DNA from: Sporolactobacillus laevolacticus DSM 442
GTDB lineage: Bacteria > Bacillota > Bacilli > Bacillales > Sporolactobacillaceae
Reading direction: 5' to 3'
Length of the DNA stretch: 49,684 nucleotides
Assembly (NCBI RefSeq): GCF_000497245.1
Contig: NZ_AWTC01000003.1
Location: 180,657-230,340, forward strand
Both the position numbers and the translations under genes were made by a program. The notes under the pieces are model-generated. The model had not been told where the DNA came from and did no database searches. It was given only the letters and a program-made list of their open reading frames with translations. Positions within the stretch are counted from its first letter, which is position 1. Each line of letters opens with the position of its first letter. Positions 28,389 through 38,230 of this stretch are shown piece after piece.

Positions 28389-28766
28389 AAGTATCACTCC
28401 TAAAAGGATGGAGACTTAATGATATCGAATGAAATCATTCTCTTTTTAAATAATTTTCACTGTTTAAAGAAGCCGTCATTAGATGACGGCTTGCATGCTT
28501 GATAACGTAACATATATATTAACATAGATACATTGAAAAATCCCTACATCTAAGCACATTTTGCAGATCTATATCATGCGGCAATGTGAAACATCATCAG
28601 AGAAGCATGAATTTGAAAGAAAGAAACAGTGAGCTTCTCCCGCTGCATATTATAAATAATATAGAAGCCATATGCATCAATATCATTCACATAATATATT
28701 AGACATCAGATAAGGTTTGTCATAGTATGGATGATACAAAGAGAAACAGAGGGGATGGAAGTTGTC
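28389..28766. promoter_or_regulatory. LysR/MFS divergent control region
   Basis: Contains a perfect inverted repeat AAGCCGTCAT-TAG-ATGACGGCTT (28470-28492), not followed by a T-run on the plus strand. The downstream AT-rich stretch (28650-28720) contains imperfect ATAT..ATAT dyads that may be LysR boxes (T-N11-A type). No promoter can be chosen with confidence. Confidence 0.4.
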
Positions 28767-30023
28767 ATGGATTATATTTCGCCGGAAAGCAGGGCCTTTA
28801 AAAAGACATTAGTGGCCATGTTTCTGGGCAGTTTTATCATGTTTGCAGATCTTTACTGCACGCAGCCGGTAATTGCCGTTATTGCCGCACAGTTTCATGT
28901 GCCGCCGGCTGCAGCAAGTCTCACACTTTCAGCAGCAACCGGAGCACTGGCCATATTTCTGTTGTTTGTTTCATTCACTTCCGGTATGTATGACCGGAAG
29001 AAGGTAATGGTACTGGCACTGGTTTCATCGGCTTTTCTTTCATTAATTGTTGGTTTTGTTCATTACCTGCCGCTGCTGATTGCCGTGCGGTTCATCCAAG
29101 GTGCGCTGCTGGCCGGCTATCCGTCAATTGCGATGGCGTACATCAACGAGGAATTTGACAAGAAAGTGCTTGGTTACGTCATCGGAATTTATGTCAGTGG
29201 AAATAGCCTTGGCGGGTTGACAGGCCGGCTGATTGTCGGATCATTGAGTGACACTTATTCTTGGAATGTGGCGATCGCCATACTGGGATTATTGAATCTT
29301 GTAATGTGCGTGCTGTTTGTCATACTTCTTCCTAAATCGAAGCATTTCGATGCAAAGCGTGGATCTTTCAAAAGGACAACAGCCGGTTTTCTTGAAAATA
29401 TCGAATCGCCGGCGCTTGTGCTTTTGTATTTAATCGGATTCATTCTTATGGGGAGCTTCGTGACCGTCTACAACTATTTCGGCATTCCGCTTATGGAACC
29501 GCCTTACAATTTGAGCCAAACATTAGTGGGCTTTGTTTTCATCATCTTCCTTGTCGGTACATTCAGCTCGACCTGGATGGGCAGATTGTCTGATCGTACC
29601 AGCCGTTCCGGAGTGATCGGGTTGAGCATCATTCTGATGACTTGCGGTCTTCTTATCACGATGTCTCCATTTCTGATTTTGAAAATCTTCGGCCTGGCGA
29701 TGTTTACCTTTGGTTTCTTTGGCGGGCATTCAGTTGCAAGCAGCTGGGTTGGCATTCTAGCAAATCGGCGAGAAAAAGCACAATCGTCATCGCTCTACCT
29801 GTTGTTCTATTACATTGGATCAAGTGTAGTCGGACCAGTCGGCGGACTGTTTCTGGATTGGTTCGGATGGGCAGGTGTCGTCATGTCCATTTCGCTTCTA
29901 TGCATGGTGGGCATTGGGCTGGCTTACTATGTGCGTAAGCTTGTATTAAATGGTGAATGTCATCGATATCGCCATCACCACAACAATCATCACCATCAAA
30001 AAATTGCAGGACAGCATATTTAA
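28767..30023 (+). CDS. MFS transporter, YnfM-like, with His-rich tail
   Basis: 418 aa, twelve predicted membrane segments. Motifs shared with E. coli YnfM are clear: ADLYCTQPVIAV at the start, SGNSLGGLTGR in the middle, LMGSFVTVYNYFGIPLM, and FFGGHSVASSWVG. It is probably a proton-driven efflux pump; substrate unknown. The C-terminus carries an unusual tail with about ten His among the last 25 residues (CHRYRHHHNNHHHQK), suggesting metal binding. The start is uncertain: ATG 28767 is favoured, and ATGs at 28731 and 28755 are in frame. Likely controlled by the divergent LysR protein. Confidence 0.88.
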   Translation: MDYISPESRAFKKTLVAMFLGSFIMFADLYCTQPVIAVIAAQFHVPPAAASLTLSAATGALAIFLLFVSFTSGMYDRKKVMVLALVSSAFLSLIVGFVHYLPLLIAVRFIQGALLAGYPSIAMAYINEEFDKKVLGYVIGIYVSGNSLGGLTGRLIVGSLSDTYSWNVAIAILGLLNLVMCVLFVILLPKSKHFDAKRGSFKRTTAGFLENIESPALVLLYLIGFILMGSFVTVYNYFGIPLMEPPYNLSQTLVGFVFIIFLVGTFSSTWMGRLSDRTSRSGVIGLSIILMTCGLLITMSPFLILKIFGLAMFTFGFFGGHSVASSWVGILANRREKAQSSSLYLLFYYIGSSVVGPVGGLFLDWFGWAGVVMSISLLCMVGIGLAYYVRKLVLNGECHRYRHHHNNHHHQKIAGQHI

Positions 30024-30037
30024 ACTTTTAAAAGAAT

Positions 30038-30080
30038 CCCGGCAAGCTGAGTCATTTATGGCTCACTTCCGGTTTTTTTT
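30038..30080 (+). terminator. MFS gene terminator
   Basis: CCGGCAAGCTGAG / GCTCACTTCCGG imperfect stem followed by eight T. Confidence 0.8.
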
Positions 30081-30148
30081 GTAATATAATAGTTAAGTTA
30101 TGGAAAAATAGGAAAGGCAGAAAGATCTGATAAAGGGGTGTTTTTGTT

Positions 30149-31843
30149 ATGACGGTTTTTGAAGACTATCACTACGAGCGGCCGGATGTCGCTAAGTATG
30201 AAGATGCATTCCACAAGGCTTTTCATTCATTGAAAAATGCGGCAACGCTTGAGGATGCTGTGCATGCAGTTGAAGAGATCAATTACTTGCGCACCCATCT
30301 GGATACGATGTTTCGTCTCGTTGAAATCAGGCACACAATTAATACAGAGGATTCTTTCTACAAAGCTGAAAACGATTTTGCGGATGAAGCGATGCCTCTA
30401 TTTGAAGGGAAATCAACAGAGTTCTACAAACTGCTTTTAAATTCTCCGTTTCGTGCAGAGTTAGAAAAAAAATGGGGAAAACAACTCTTTGCACTTGCCG
30501 AAGCCCAGCTTAAGTCGTTCTCACCCGAAGTCATTCCGCTCATGCAGCAGGAAAATAAGTGGGCTTCTAAGTATACACAATTGATTGCTGCAGCGAAAAT
30601 TCCATTTGAAGGCGAAGAAAGAACGCTCGTACAATTATTACCCTTCCAACGGTCTTCTGACCGCAAGATCAGGAAAGCGGCACTTGAAGCTTATTTTGGT
30701 TATTTTTCCGACCATGAAGAAGAATTTGATGAGATCTACGACCAACTGGTTAAGATCAGAACGGAAATCGCGCGTAAGCTTGGTTTTGAAAACTATGCTG
30801 ATCTAAGCTATTTTAGAATGGCGCGTATTGGTTATGATCGTGACATGGTCAAAAATTATCGGGAACAGATTCGAAAATACGTGGTGCCGGCTGCTAATAA
30901 GCTCTATGAACGTCAGAGGAAGAGAATTGGCGTAGATACATTAAAATATTATGATGTTCCGTTCCAATTCACGACCGGGAACGCAGCTCCAAAAGGTAAT
31001 CCTGATTGGATTATTGAGAACGGCAAGAAAATGTACACGGAACTGTCTCCGGAAACGGGGGAATTCTATCAGTTTATGCTTGACCACCATCTGATGGATT
31101 TGCTCGCGACAAAAGGTAAAGCCGGTGGGGGATACTGCGAATATATTTTTGATTATGAATCTCCATTTATTTTCTCAAACTTTAATGGTACATCCGATGA
31201 TATCGACGTACTGACTCATGAAGCAGGACATGCGTTCCAAGTCTATTCGACGCATAGTGATATACCTGAATACCGCTGGCCGACCTATGAGGGCGCTGAA
31301 ATTCATTCAATGAGCATGGAATTTTTCACATGGCCATGGATGAATTTATTCTTCAAGGAAGACACTGATAAACGCAAGTTCTCCCACTTAAGTGACGCAC
31401 TATTATTCCTCCCTTATGGCGTCAGTGTTGATGAATTCCAGCACGTCGTTTACGAACATCCGGAGATGACGCCGGCAGAGCGGAAGCAGGCATGGAAAGA
31501 CATTGAGAAAAAGTATCTGCCGCATCGGGATTACGATGGCATCGACTTTCTTGAGATGGGTGGATTTTGGCAACGGCAAGGCCATATCTATGAATCGCCG
31601 TTCTATTACATTGACTACACATTAGCGCAAGTTTGTGCCTTTGAGTTCTGGAAGAAGTCACAGGAAGATTATAAAGGGGCATGGCAAGATTATCTGAATT
31701 TATGCAAACAGGGAGGTAGCCAGTCCTTCCTGGAACTGGTTAAGACAGCAGGATTGGAGTCTCCGTTTAATGAGGGTTGTGTGGCCTCTACTGTTGAGGC
31801 GGTCACAACCTGGCTGGATCAGATTGATGACAGCAGTTATTAA
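30149..31843 (+). CDS. M3-family oligoendopeptidase
   Basis: 564-aa zinc peptidase of the PepF-like M3 group. HEAGH is at 357-361, with a downstream GAEIHSMSMEF that supplies the third zinc ligand. It differs clearly from pepF at 21.0 kb, so it is not a recent duplicate. Probably cytosolic, with no signal peptide. AAAGGGGTG lies upstream of the ATG. It sits alone between two terminators. Confidence 0.92.
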   Translation: MTVFEDYHYERPDVAKYEDAFHKAFHSLKNAATLEDAVHAVEEINYLRTHLDTMFRLVEIRHTINTEDSFYKAENDFADEAMPLFEGKSTEFYKLLLNSPFRAELEKKWGKQLFALAEAQLKSFSPEVIPLMQQENKWASKYTQLIAAAKIPFEGEERTLVQLLPFQRSSDRKIRKAALEAYFGYFSDHEEEFDEIYDQLVKIRTEIARKLGFENYADLSYFRMARIGYDRDMVKNYREQIRKYVVPAANKLYERQRKRIGVDTLKYYDVPFQFTTGNAAPKGNPDWIIENGKKMYTELSPETGEFYQFMLDHHLMDLLATKGKAGGGYCEYIFDYESPFIFSNFNGTSDDIDVLTHEAGHAFQVYSTHSDIPEYRWPTYEGAEIHSMSMEFFTWPWMNLFFKEDTDKRKFSHLSDALLFLPYGVSVDEFQHVVYEHPEMTPAERKQAWKDIEKKYLPHRDYDGIDFLEMGGFWQRQGHIYESPFYYIDYTLAQVCAFEFWKKSQEDYKGAWQDYLNLCKQGGSQSFLELVKTAGLESPFNEGCVASTVEAVTTWLDQIDDSSY

Positions 31844-31864
31844 TGAATAGATGATATGTGGAAA

Positions 31865-31915
31865 AAGCAAAAGAAGCCACGTGACGGATGTCGCCGCACG
31901 TGGCTTCTTTTGCTT
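31865..31915. terminator. bidirectional terminator
   Basis: AAGCAAAAGAAGCCACGTG and CACGTGGCTTCTTTTGCTT form a 19-bp stem; serves the M3 gene and the minus-strand operon ending at 31914. Confidence 0.93.
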
Positions 31916-32078
31916 ATAAGAGAATGTTTTGCAGTCCCCACATGATAATTGCAACAACAGGTACAAGAACCCAGATGTTTCCTCCGATCAGGGGTCTTCG
32001 CTCGGATTCCACATCTTTTAGCCGTTTATCAATAGCATCCAATCTCGCTTCAATGGCTTTCCATCTTTCGTCGTCCAT
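31914..32078 (-). CDS. 54-aa coiled-coil/membrane-anchor protein
   Basis: 54 aa: a charged helix with heptad-like spacing (MDDERWKAIEARLDAIDKRL) then one membrane segment (about residues 31-52, IWVLVPVVAIIMWGLQNIL). The layout resembles phage XhlA-type holin-associated proteins, but the similarity is only general. AAGGAGTG lies 5 nt before the ATG. It is 13 nt downstream of the transglycosylase gene, so a link to wall hydrolysis is possible. The frame extends upstream without support. Confidence 0.7.
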   Translation of the reverse strand: MDDERWKAIEARLDAIDKRLKDVESERRPLIGGNIWVLVPVVAIIMWGLQNILL

Positions 32079-32091
32079 AAGAGCACTCCTT

Positions 32092-32856
32092 TTACGCTTG
32101 GAAGCTTTGAATTTTGTCCATAATTTTTTTGACGTAGGATTGTGTCTCAGCGAATGGCGGCACGCCTCCATATTTCGCAACATTACCGGATCCCGCGTTA
32201 TACGCGGCTAATGCAAGGTTGTAATTGTTGTCATAACGGTCAAGCAGCTTGCGCAAGTATTTCGTTCCGCCTTCGATATTCTGTACCGGATCATAGGCGT
32301 TTTGAACACCTAAAGCAACCGCAGTGCCGGGCATCAGCTGCATCAAGCCTTGTGCACCCGCCGCACTTGTTGCGTTAGGATTGCCGCCTGATTCAGCATC
32401 AATGACCGAGCGAATCAGATTAGCATCAACTGAGTACTTTTTACTCATCGCCTGGATTGTTTCGTTATAATCATTGGTGTTGCTACTGCCGGATAAAGCA
32501 GCAGCATGCCCGAGTGAAGAAGTGTTAAGCCCTTGCGTAAGCCCAAGAGGCGATAAAGATGTAGAAAGCTGCTGCCAAAGCAGATTGTCTGTATTTTCGC
32601 TCTCCGAAGTGTCGGTGCTGTTTAATGACTGGTAAGGAGTATAAGCCAACGAGTCATAGCCGGCAGCCGATTGATCAGCCGTCTCATTGCTTCCCAGCGA
32701 ACTATTCTCCATCAGGAGAAGGAACGCACTTAATAGATTGGTGAAGTTGCTATTTGTTTGCCCGGAAAAAGGGCTTGATTGATCGGACTGGCTTTGATTT
32801 CCGGAAAGCACTGACATCGACAGCAATTGAGCCATCGTACTTGGATCGACAGACAT
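32092..32856 (-). CDS. lytic transglycosylase, CwlQ/YjbJ-like
   Basis: 254 aa. The C-terminal SLT domain (about residues 140-250) has the catalytic E155 in IDAESGGN, then GAQGLMQLMPGTA and ALAAYNAGSGNV, all typical. The N-terminal 120 residues are Ser/Gln/Asn-rich low complexity with no evident signal peptide. This position corresponds to B. subtilis yjbJ (cwlQ), which is shorter. The ATG at 32856 lies 12 nt after GGAG; a TTG overlapping the site is the alternative. Operon with the CYTH gene upstream. Confidence 0.85.
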   Translation of the reverse strand: MSVDPSTMAQLLSMSVLSGNQSQSDQSSPFSGQTNSNFTNLLSAFLLLMENSSLGSNETADQSAAGYDSLAYTPYQSLNSTDTSESENTDNLLWQQLSTSLSPLGLTQGLNTSSLGHAAALSGSSNTNDYNETIQAMSKKYSVDANLIRSVIDAESGGNPNATSAAGAQGLMQLMPGTAVALGVQNAYDPVQNIEGGTKYLRKLLDRYDNNYNLALAAYNAGSGNVAKYGGVPPFAETQSYVKKIMDKIQSFQA

Positions 32857-32864
32857 ACCTGTGA

Positions 32865-33449
32865 TCAACTCCTTTTCACCTGAATCGCTTGATAAAGCCG
32901 CATCATTTTACTGATTGAAGGTCTGCGTGGGATGGATTGTTCCTGAAGCAGAGTATTAAAAATTTCAGCACCTGACTCTTGATTGGCTGCTTCATATTCT
33001 AATTCATAATCGTGATGATCAAGGTAGACACTGTGGTCCAGAAACAACTCACCCAATTTGAAAGGGAACTGAGCACGTTTGGTAGTTAATTCGCCAATCA
33101 GGACGAGCTGATCTGCATCAACACCCATTTTTGTAATGGCTTGTTCAATCTCACCCGGGGGAACAATGCCAAGGTGGATCATGGACCGGCTTTCTTCATC
33201 ATCTAGCTGCTGGTGTGTTTCAAGGATGGCACCGTTATGCGGTTGTTTTAGTGTAAAGTCATGCTGCTTTCCATCATTACGGATGCGCAGGACTGTTTTT
33301 TTATTCTTCAAAGCGGAAGTTGGAGTGTCAAAATAGTAATTCACTTGTTTGAAAAACGAGGAAGGCTCTAAGCCGAAGGTCTTGCACAGTGCGGAAAATT
33401 CTTCAGCTGTCAGCATATTTTTATATTCAATTTCTAATTCCTGAGCCAT
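32865..33449 (-). CDS. CYTH-domain protein, YjbK-like
   Basis: 194 aa. The ExExK signature (E6-I-E8-Y-K10) opens the CYTH tunnel fold, followed by YYFDTP, LRIRND, FTLKQP and ELTTKRAQF with the expected basic and acidic residues. CYTH proteins hydrolyse inorganic triphosphate or related triphosphates with metal. It lies next to the small alarmone synthetase (divergent), as in Bacillus and relatives. First gene of a three-gene minus-strand operon. Confidence 0.85.
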   Translation of the reverse strand: MAQELEIEYKNMLTAEEFSALCKTFGLEPSSFFKQVNYYFDTPTSALKNKKTVLRIRNDGKQHDFTLKQPHNGAILETHQQLDDEESRSMIHLGIVPPGEIEQAITKMGVDADQLVLIGELTTKRAQFPFKLGELFLDHSVYLDHHDYELEYEAANQESGAEIFNTLLQEQSIPRRPSISKMMRLYQAIQVKRS

Positions 33450-33618
33450 ATCGATTACACCCCGCCCTCATCTATGTTGCTGATCAGAAACTCGTAACTT
33501 CTTTTAAATTATGACATAATGGGGGTGAAGAAACAACAGACGGAATGTAAAAATTCAGGTGCTTGTGAACAGTACATGACACACCTGTTCTTGTCTTGGA
33601 CCAGATGGAGTGATTGGA

Positions 33619-34242
33619 ATGGAATGGGAGATTTTCCTTGCGCCCTATAGGCAAGCAGTAGATGAGCTCAAGGTGAAATTGCGTGGTTATCGTGATCTGT
33701 ATGAGGTGACTTCAGAAAATTCACCGATTGAATTCGTCACCGGACGAGTAAAGCCGATACCAAGCATTATTGAAAAAGCAAGACGAAAGGGCATGCCGCT
33801 GACTCAGCTGAATACGCAAATGCAGGATCTTGCAGGAATTCGCGTCATGTGTCAGTTTGTGGACGATATTCGCAGAGTTGTGGAACTGATTCGCAGCCGG
33901 ACCGATTTAATGGTTGTTGAGGAGCGCGACTACATCAGTGAAAAGAAAAAAAGCGGTTACCGTTCGTATCACGTTGTTGTTCAATATCCGGTGCAGACGG
34001 TCAGCGGAGAGAAAAAAATATTGGTTGAAATTCAAGTGCGAACCCTTGCTATGAATTTTTGGGCGACTATTGAACACTCATTGAATTACAAATATAACGG
34101 AAAAATCCCGTCCGATGTGAAAACACGGCTTTTACGGGCAGCAGAAGCGGCTTTTCGCCTTGATGAGGAAATGTCGCAGATCAGAGACGAGATTCGGGTC
34201 GCACAGCTGCGCTTTCTTCAGAAGAATGCAGATGAAGAATGA
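33619..34242 (+). CDS. small alarmone synthetase, YjbM/RelQ-type
   Basis: 207 aa, synthetase domain only. It transfers pyrophosphate from ATP to GDP/GTP to make (p)ppGpp. Key motifs are RVKPIPSIIEKARRKG, DLAGIRVMC, SGYRSYH and EIQVRTLAMNFWATIEHS. The ATG at 33619 lies 8 nt after GGAG; a GTG three codons earlier overlaps that site. It is followed by the NAD kinase gene, as in B. subtilis yjbM-nadF. Confidence 0.93.
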   Translation: MEWEIFLAPYRQAVDELKVKLRGYRDLYEVTSENSPIEFVTGRVKPIPSIIEKARRKGMPLTQLNTQMQDLAGIRVMCQFVDDIRRVVELIRSRTDLMVVEERDYISEKKKSGYRSYHVVVQYPVQTVSGEKKILVEIQVRTLAMNFWATIEHSLNYKYNGKIPSDVKTRLLRAAEAAFRLDEEMSQIRDEIRVAQLRFLQKNADEE

Positions 34243-34302
34243 GATGACTCGTAGAGGATGTCCGGATTATTAGTGAACGTAGGAGAAGGAGTTCATGGCG
34301 AT

Positions 34303-35142
34303 ATGAGTGAAAAATCAACGTACATAAAAGATGTTCCTGCAGGAAGGTTGAAAACATTTGCTATAGAAAATAGAGGGGACGCTTTTTCAGATGCATTGCG
34401 AAAGCACATTTTCGATCAATTAACTGCTAGTAAGCTAATTTATGATGACATTCAGCCGGACCTTGTGATTTCTGTCGGCGGCGACGGTACATTGCTTCAG
34501 GCTTTTCATCGGTATTCCGATCAATTGAATGGAACAGCTTTTGTCGGTGTGCATACAGGTCATTTAGGGTTTTATGCGGACTGGACAGCCGGGGAAGTTG
34601 ACGCTCTCGTTCATTCCATTGTTTCAGAGGGATTTAATAGTGTTGAATATCCTCTTCTGTGCGTTTCGGTTAGTTATATGGATGAAAAGCCGCCTAAAAA
34701 TTTTCTCGCATTGAATGAATGTACGGTGAGAAGTGTTGAAGGTCTGCTCGTTGCCGATGTCATGATCAAAGGTGAAAAATTTGAAAGTTTCAGAGGCGAC
34801 GGCCTTTGTTTTTCTACGCCTACGGGTTCAACAGCCTATAATAAAGGGCTTTCCGGAGCAATTATTCATCCATCATTACCGTCGATTCAGCTGACTGAAA
34901 TTGCGTCAATCAACAACCGTGTCTATCGAACGGTTGGCTCACCGCTTATACTTCCCGAGCATCACCACTGCCAGGTGATGCCTGTTACTGACCGCTCTTT
35001 TACACTTTCGTTGGACCATTTGTCAAGTATTCATGATGAAGTGCAGCAAATTGAATTCAGCGTGGCGAAAGAAAAAATTCGGTTTGCACGGTTTCGGCCA
35101 TTTCCTTTCTGGAGGCGTGTCAGGGATTCGTTTATCGGCTGA
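34303..35142 (+). CDS. nadF: NAD kinase
   Basis: Phosphorylates NAD to NADP. Hallmarks are [10 protein letters not shown], the NE motif in ALNECTVRS and [17 protein letters not shown]; it ends [18 protein letters not shown], much like B. subtilis PpnK1/NadF. Start choice is not settled. ATG 34303 (279 aa) follows AGGAGAAGGAG at 11-nt spacing but adds 15 residues to the start seen in relatives. TTG 34348 (265 aa) aligns better but has its GGAAGG immediately adjacent. Confidence 0.93.
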   Translation: MSEKSTYIKDVPAGRLKTFAIENRGDAFSDALRKHIFDQLTASKLIYDDIQPDLVISVGGDGTLLQAFHRYSDQLNGTAFVGVHTGHLGFYADWTAGEVDALVHSIVSEGFNSVEYPLLCVSVSYMDEKPPKNFLALNECTVRSVEGLLVADVMIKGEKFESFRGDGLCFSTPTGSTAYNKGLSGAIIHPSLPSIQLTEIASINNRVYRTVGSPLILPEHHHCQVMPVTDRSFTLSLDHLSSIHDEVQQIEFSVAKEKIRFARFRPFPFWRRVRDSFIG

Positions 35143-35284
35143 TTTAATTGGATGCTTTGTAAACAACTCTGAGAGAATTTTTAGATCAGCGCGCACAGTT
35201 CATGAAAAACAAGGGATAATGCTCGCTTATTTTCTTTGATTATCTTTTAACCATAGCCTGTTGGGAAAGGACGTACCGAATCAG

Positions 35285-36208
35285 ATGGAGAAGCAATGCT
35301 ACACGATTGAAAAGAAAATGAGTGCCGCAGAGCATGGGATGATCATGCGGGATTACTTAAAGAAAGAGATAAAAGTGTCGCGGCGGGCCTTATCGGCCAT
35401 TAAATATAAAGGGGGTCAGCTGCTCATTGATGGAGAAGAAAAGTCGGTGCGCCATGTGCTTCAGGAAGGTGAAGTGCTGACCATCGTCTTCCCTCCGGAG
35501 ACCCCAAGTGATTTTCTATTGGACGAGGCGATACCGCTTGATATTGTCTATGAAGACGACACCGTCCTGATTGTCAACAAACCAGCAGGGATTCCCGTTA
35601 TCCCGTCGCATCAATACCCATCTGGTACCTTGGCAAACGGCTTACTCCGGTATTTTAAAGATAAGAATCTTGCCTCCACGGTTCATATCATCAATCGGCT
35701 TGACCGAAACACATCGGGTCTCATGCTTGTCGCCAAGCATCGATTTAGCCACGAACGCTTTTTCAAAATGCAAAAACGAAAAGAAATCCATCGTAGATAT
35801 TTGACTTTTGTCGAGGGGAATATTGAGCAAGATCGAGGCACGATTGACGCCCCGATTGGACGCCGGGATGGAAGCGCCATTGAGCGCATGGTCGATTGGC
35901 AAAATGGGAGACGTTCGCTCACGCATTATAAAGTACTCACCCGATGTCAGGATTGGACACTTGTCGCGGTCCGTCTGCAAACCGGCCGAACGCATCAGAT
36001 CAGAGTGCACTTCGAATCGATTGGGCATCCGCTGCTAGGGGACGATCTTTATGGCGGGAATATGAAACTAATCGGTCGTCAGGCATTGCACAGCTTCGAA
36101 GTGTCTTTTGTTCATCCATTCACTGGTGAGTCTATTCATATACATAAGCAGTGCCCTGAGGACATGTTGCGGCTGATCACGGAACCGATCAACCTTGAAA
36201 CGATCTGA
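35285..36208 (+). CDS. RluA/RluD-family pseudouridine synthase, YjbO-like
   Basis: 307 aa. An S4-like N-terminal RNA-binding segment (about 20-85) and a catalytic domain with D140 in [10 protein letters not shown], then RRYLTFVEG and [13 protein letters not shown]. It modifies rRNA or tRNA uridines; the target cannot be told. The usual His before RLD is Asn here. ATG 35285 is preceded by AAAGGACG at long spacing; the frame opens from a TTG 24 nt earlier. Its 3' end overlaps prpE (opposite strand) by 20 nt. Confidence 0.88.
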   Translation: MEKQCYTIEKKMSAAEHGMIMRDYLKKEIKVSRRALSAIKYKGGQLLIDGEEKSVRHVLQEGEVLTIVFPPETPSDFLLDEAIPLDIVYEDDTVLIVNKPAGIPVIPSHQYPSGTLANGLLRYFKDKNLASTVHIINRLDRNTSGLMLVAKHRFSHERFFKMQKRKEIHRRYLTFVEGNIEQDRGTIDAPIGRRDGSAIERMVDWQNGRRSLTHYKVLTRCQDWTLVAVRLQTGRTHQIRVHFESIGHPLLGDDLYGGNMKLIGRQALHSFEVSFVHPFTGESIHIHKQCPEDMLRLITEPINLETI

Positions 36209-36929
36209 ATCGTTCGGAAACTAAAGGCATGGATGAGGGAATGGAAACGACTTCCATTTCCGGGTAACGAAGCGCGCTTAGCATGCCGCCGAAGACACAG
36301 CCTGTATCTAGATTAAGGGTCCGGTTTTTCCAGTACGGTTTGATGACGGGGGTATGGCCGTACACAATAAGTGGATCACCATGATAATATTTTGCCCAAT
36401 CACGACGTTCAGGAAGACCATGTTCATCTTTTTTTCCTGTGATGTCGCCATAAAGCGCAAATGTTTTAATTTGGCGCGTAATCGGCTTATTTATATCCTG
36501 TTCTCGGATTCCTGCATGACAAACGACCAATTTCTGATGATCAAGTTGGAGGATAAGGGGTGCCTGCTTATAAAGCTCGATAAACGCTTCTGAAACTTCC
36601 GAACGTTTCGGGATGGGCAGCTCATTTAATTCCTGCACAGTGGTCTCAAGTCCGTGCGTAATCTGTACATTGCGTCCGATCAGAAAACGGTACAGTTTGT
36701 TGCAGTGATTACCTGGAACATACAACGCTTTTCTCTGTATGACCAGCTTAGCAACAATTCGAATCATATCCAATGAGTTCGGTCCGCGATCCGTGATGTC
36801 ACCAACAAAAACGAGCGTTCGTCCATCCGGATGAACAGGTACATGCTGTTGCCACTGATAGCCCAGCTCTTCTGTAAGCCGGACAAATTCGCGCAAGCAT
36901 CCATGAACATCCCCGATCACATCATACAT
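36189..36929 (-). CDS. prpE: bis(5'-nucleosyl)-tetraphosphatase PrpE
   Basis: 246-aa metallophosphoesterase. GDVHG (6-10), GDITDRGP (near 43), GNHCNK (near 74) and a late YGHTP motif define the PPP-type active site. PrpE hydrolyses Ap4A in Bacillus and affects spore germination. GAAGGATG precedes the ATG. It converges with, and overlaps, the pseudouridine synthase gene, as expected from the Bacillus yjbO-prpE neighbourhood. Confidence 0.9.
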   Translation of the reverse strand: MYDVIGDVHGCLREFVRLTEELGYQWQQHVPVHPDGRTLVFVGDITDRGPNSLDMIRIVAKLVIQRKALYVPGNHCNKLYRFLIGRNVQITHGLETTVQELNELPIPKRSEVSEAFIELYKQAPLILQLDHQKLVVCHAGIREQDINKPITRQIKTFALYGDITGKKDEHGLPERRDWAKYYHGDPLIVYGHTPVIKPYWKNRTLNLDTGCVFGGMLSALRYPEMEVVSIPSSMPLVSERFRSFQG

Positions 36930-37040
36930 TCATATCATCCTTCACCATGTGTATTTATCTATTAACTTTCCCAAATTAACTTCATCCAGTCTTATGATTA
37001 ATAAGGCAACATGCTCAGAATTTGGAATACCCTCTAATAA

Positions 37041-37066
37041 AAAAAACGGCCGATCGGCCGTTTTTA
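37041..37066. terminator. bidirectional terminator after the rodA-like gene
   Basis: AAAAAACGGCCGATCGGCCGTTTTT is a perfect palindrome with A/T tracts; it ends right after the stop at 37064. Confidence 0.9.
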
Positions 37067-38230
37067 AGTAAACATAAATTTTTGTGTCTGCATCCGTATG
37101 CTTTGAACAAGACCAACGCAGATCATGCTGGCAAGCAACGAACTGCCGCCGTAGCTGAGAAAGGGAAGGGTAATCCCTGTTACAGGCATGACCTGTATGG
37201 TCATGCCGATGTTTTCGAATACTTGAAACATAATCATGCCGACGATGCCGGTACATATATAACTGCCAAATGGATCGTGAGTTTCAGTGGCGGCTTTGAT
37301 GACTCGGGAAATGAACAGGAAAAATAATAAAATCACGACTACAGCACCGACAAAACCAAAGCTTCCGCCTATAACAGCGAAAATAAAATCATTGTATGAT
37401 TCAGGTAATGAGATAGACGGATTAAATTTGTGGTTGAAAAATTCACCTGAGCCAATTGAATTCAGCGCCTGAACCAGCTGATAACCTTCCTCGGAAGAAT
37501 AGCGCTGCGGGTCTTGCCAGGCTAAAAAGCGGTCTTTTTGATGCGATTTAAGCACAAGGTTGATAATTGCGGGAAATTTAAACCAGCTAATGACGAAAAA
37601 AGCAAGGCCGCAAACGATTGAAGTTATAACACCAGCAATCAACTTCCAGTTGATCCCACTGATCAGTGTCATCGAAACGATAATACTGAACATAACAAGC
37701 GCAGTTCCGAGGTCAGGCTGAGCAAAGACAAGCAGGAACGGCGGGAAGGACACGAGCGCAATTTTTCCAAGAAGCAGGAAGTCCTCTCTTAATCCACGGA
37801 TTGAATATTCCTCATTATGTTTATCAATCGTTGTAGCTAAAGAAACGATCATAAAAAGTTTCATGAACTCTGAAGGTTGCAGTTGGGTGTTACCGGGCAA
37901 CGCATACCAACTCATAGCTCCATGCGATTTATCAACTAGCGGAACTGGTACATGGAGTTGAGCAAGGGTTAGTCCCAAGAGCAAGAACATGCCGATGCTA
38001 TAGAAAATCCAGTGCATCCGTTTTAACCGGTCATAATCAAAGAACATCATGCCTAGCGCTAATATTGTGCTGATCACGTACCATATAATCTGTCGGTGGG
38101 CTATACCTATTGCAGGCGCACCGGACGTGAGTGGAGCCATCGAGATGGATATATAGCTGATACAAGCGAACAAGAAGACAATAAAAAATAATGTATAGTC
38201 AATTTTTCCAAAAGCATCTCTGTTAAACAT
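37064..38230 (-). CDS. SEDS-family glycan polymerase, FtsW/RodA-like
   Basis: 388 aa, ten predicted membrane segments. Conserved blocks are LQPSEFMKLFMI, FAQPDLGTALVMFSI (with the catalytic Asp), the large external loop with PESYNDFIFAVIGGSFG, and TGITLPFLSYGGSSLL at the end. SEDS proteins polymerise peptidoglycan with a partner class B PBP. No PBP lies beside it. The absence of a long cytosolic tail fits RodA-type more than FtsW, but this is inference. AAGAAGGATT precedes the ATG. Confidence 0.9.
   Translation of the reverse strand: MFNRDAFGKIDYTLFFIVFLFACISYISISMAPLTSGAPAIGIAHRQIIWYVISTILALGMMFFDYDRLKRMHWIFYSIGMFLLLGLTLAQLHVPVPLVDKSHGAMSWYALPGNTQLQPSEFMKLFMIVSLATTIDKHNEEYSIRGLREDFLLLGKIALVSFPPFLLVFAQPDLGTALVMFSIIVSMTLISGINWKLIAGVITSIVCGLAFFVISWFKFPAIINLVLKSHQKDRFLAWQDPQRYSSEEGYQLVQALNSIGSGEFFNHKFNPSISLPESYNDFIFAVIGGSFGFVGAVVVILLFFLFISRVIKAATETHDPFGSYICTGIVGMIMFQVFENIGMTIQVMPVTGITLPFLSYGGSSLLASMICVGLVQSIRMQTQKFMFT

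Noticed and set aside
21004-31843. The two M3 peptidase genes as a recent duplication
   Set aside because: Lengths (604 and 564 aa) and sequences around the zinc site differ strongly; they are distinct M3 subfamilies.
35690-35720. Inactivating change in the pseudouridine synthase (Asn instead of His before RLD)
   Set aside because: The catalytic Asp is present, and I believe N-R-L-D occurs in other RluA-family members, so activity is expected.
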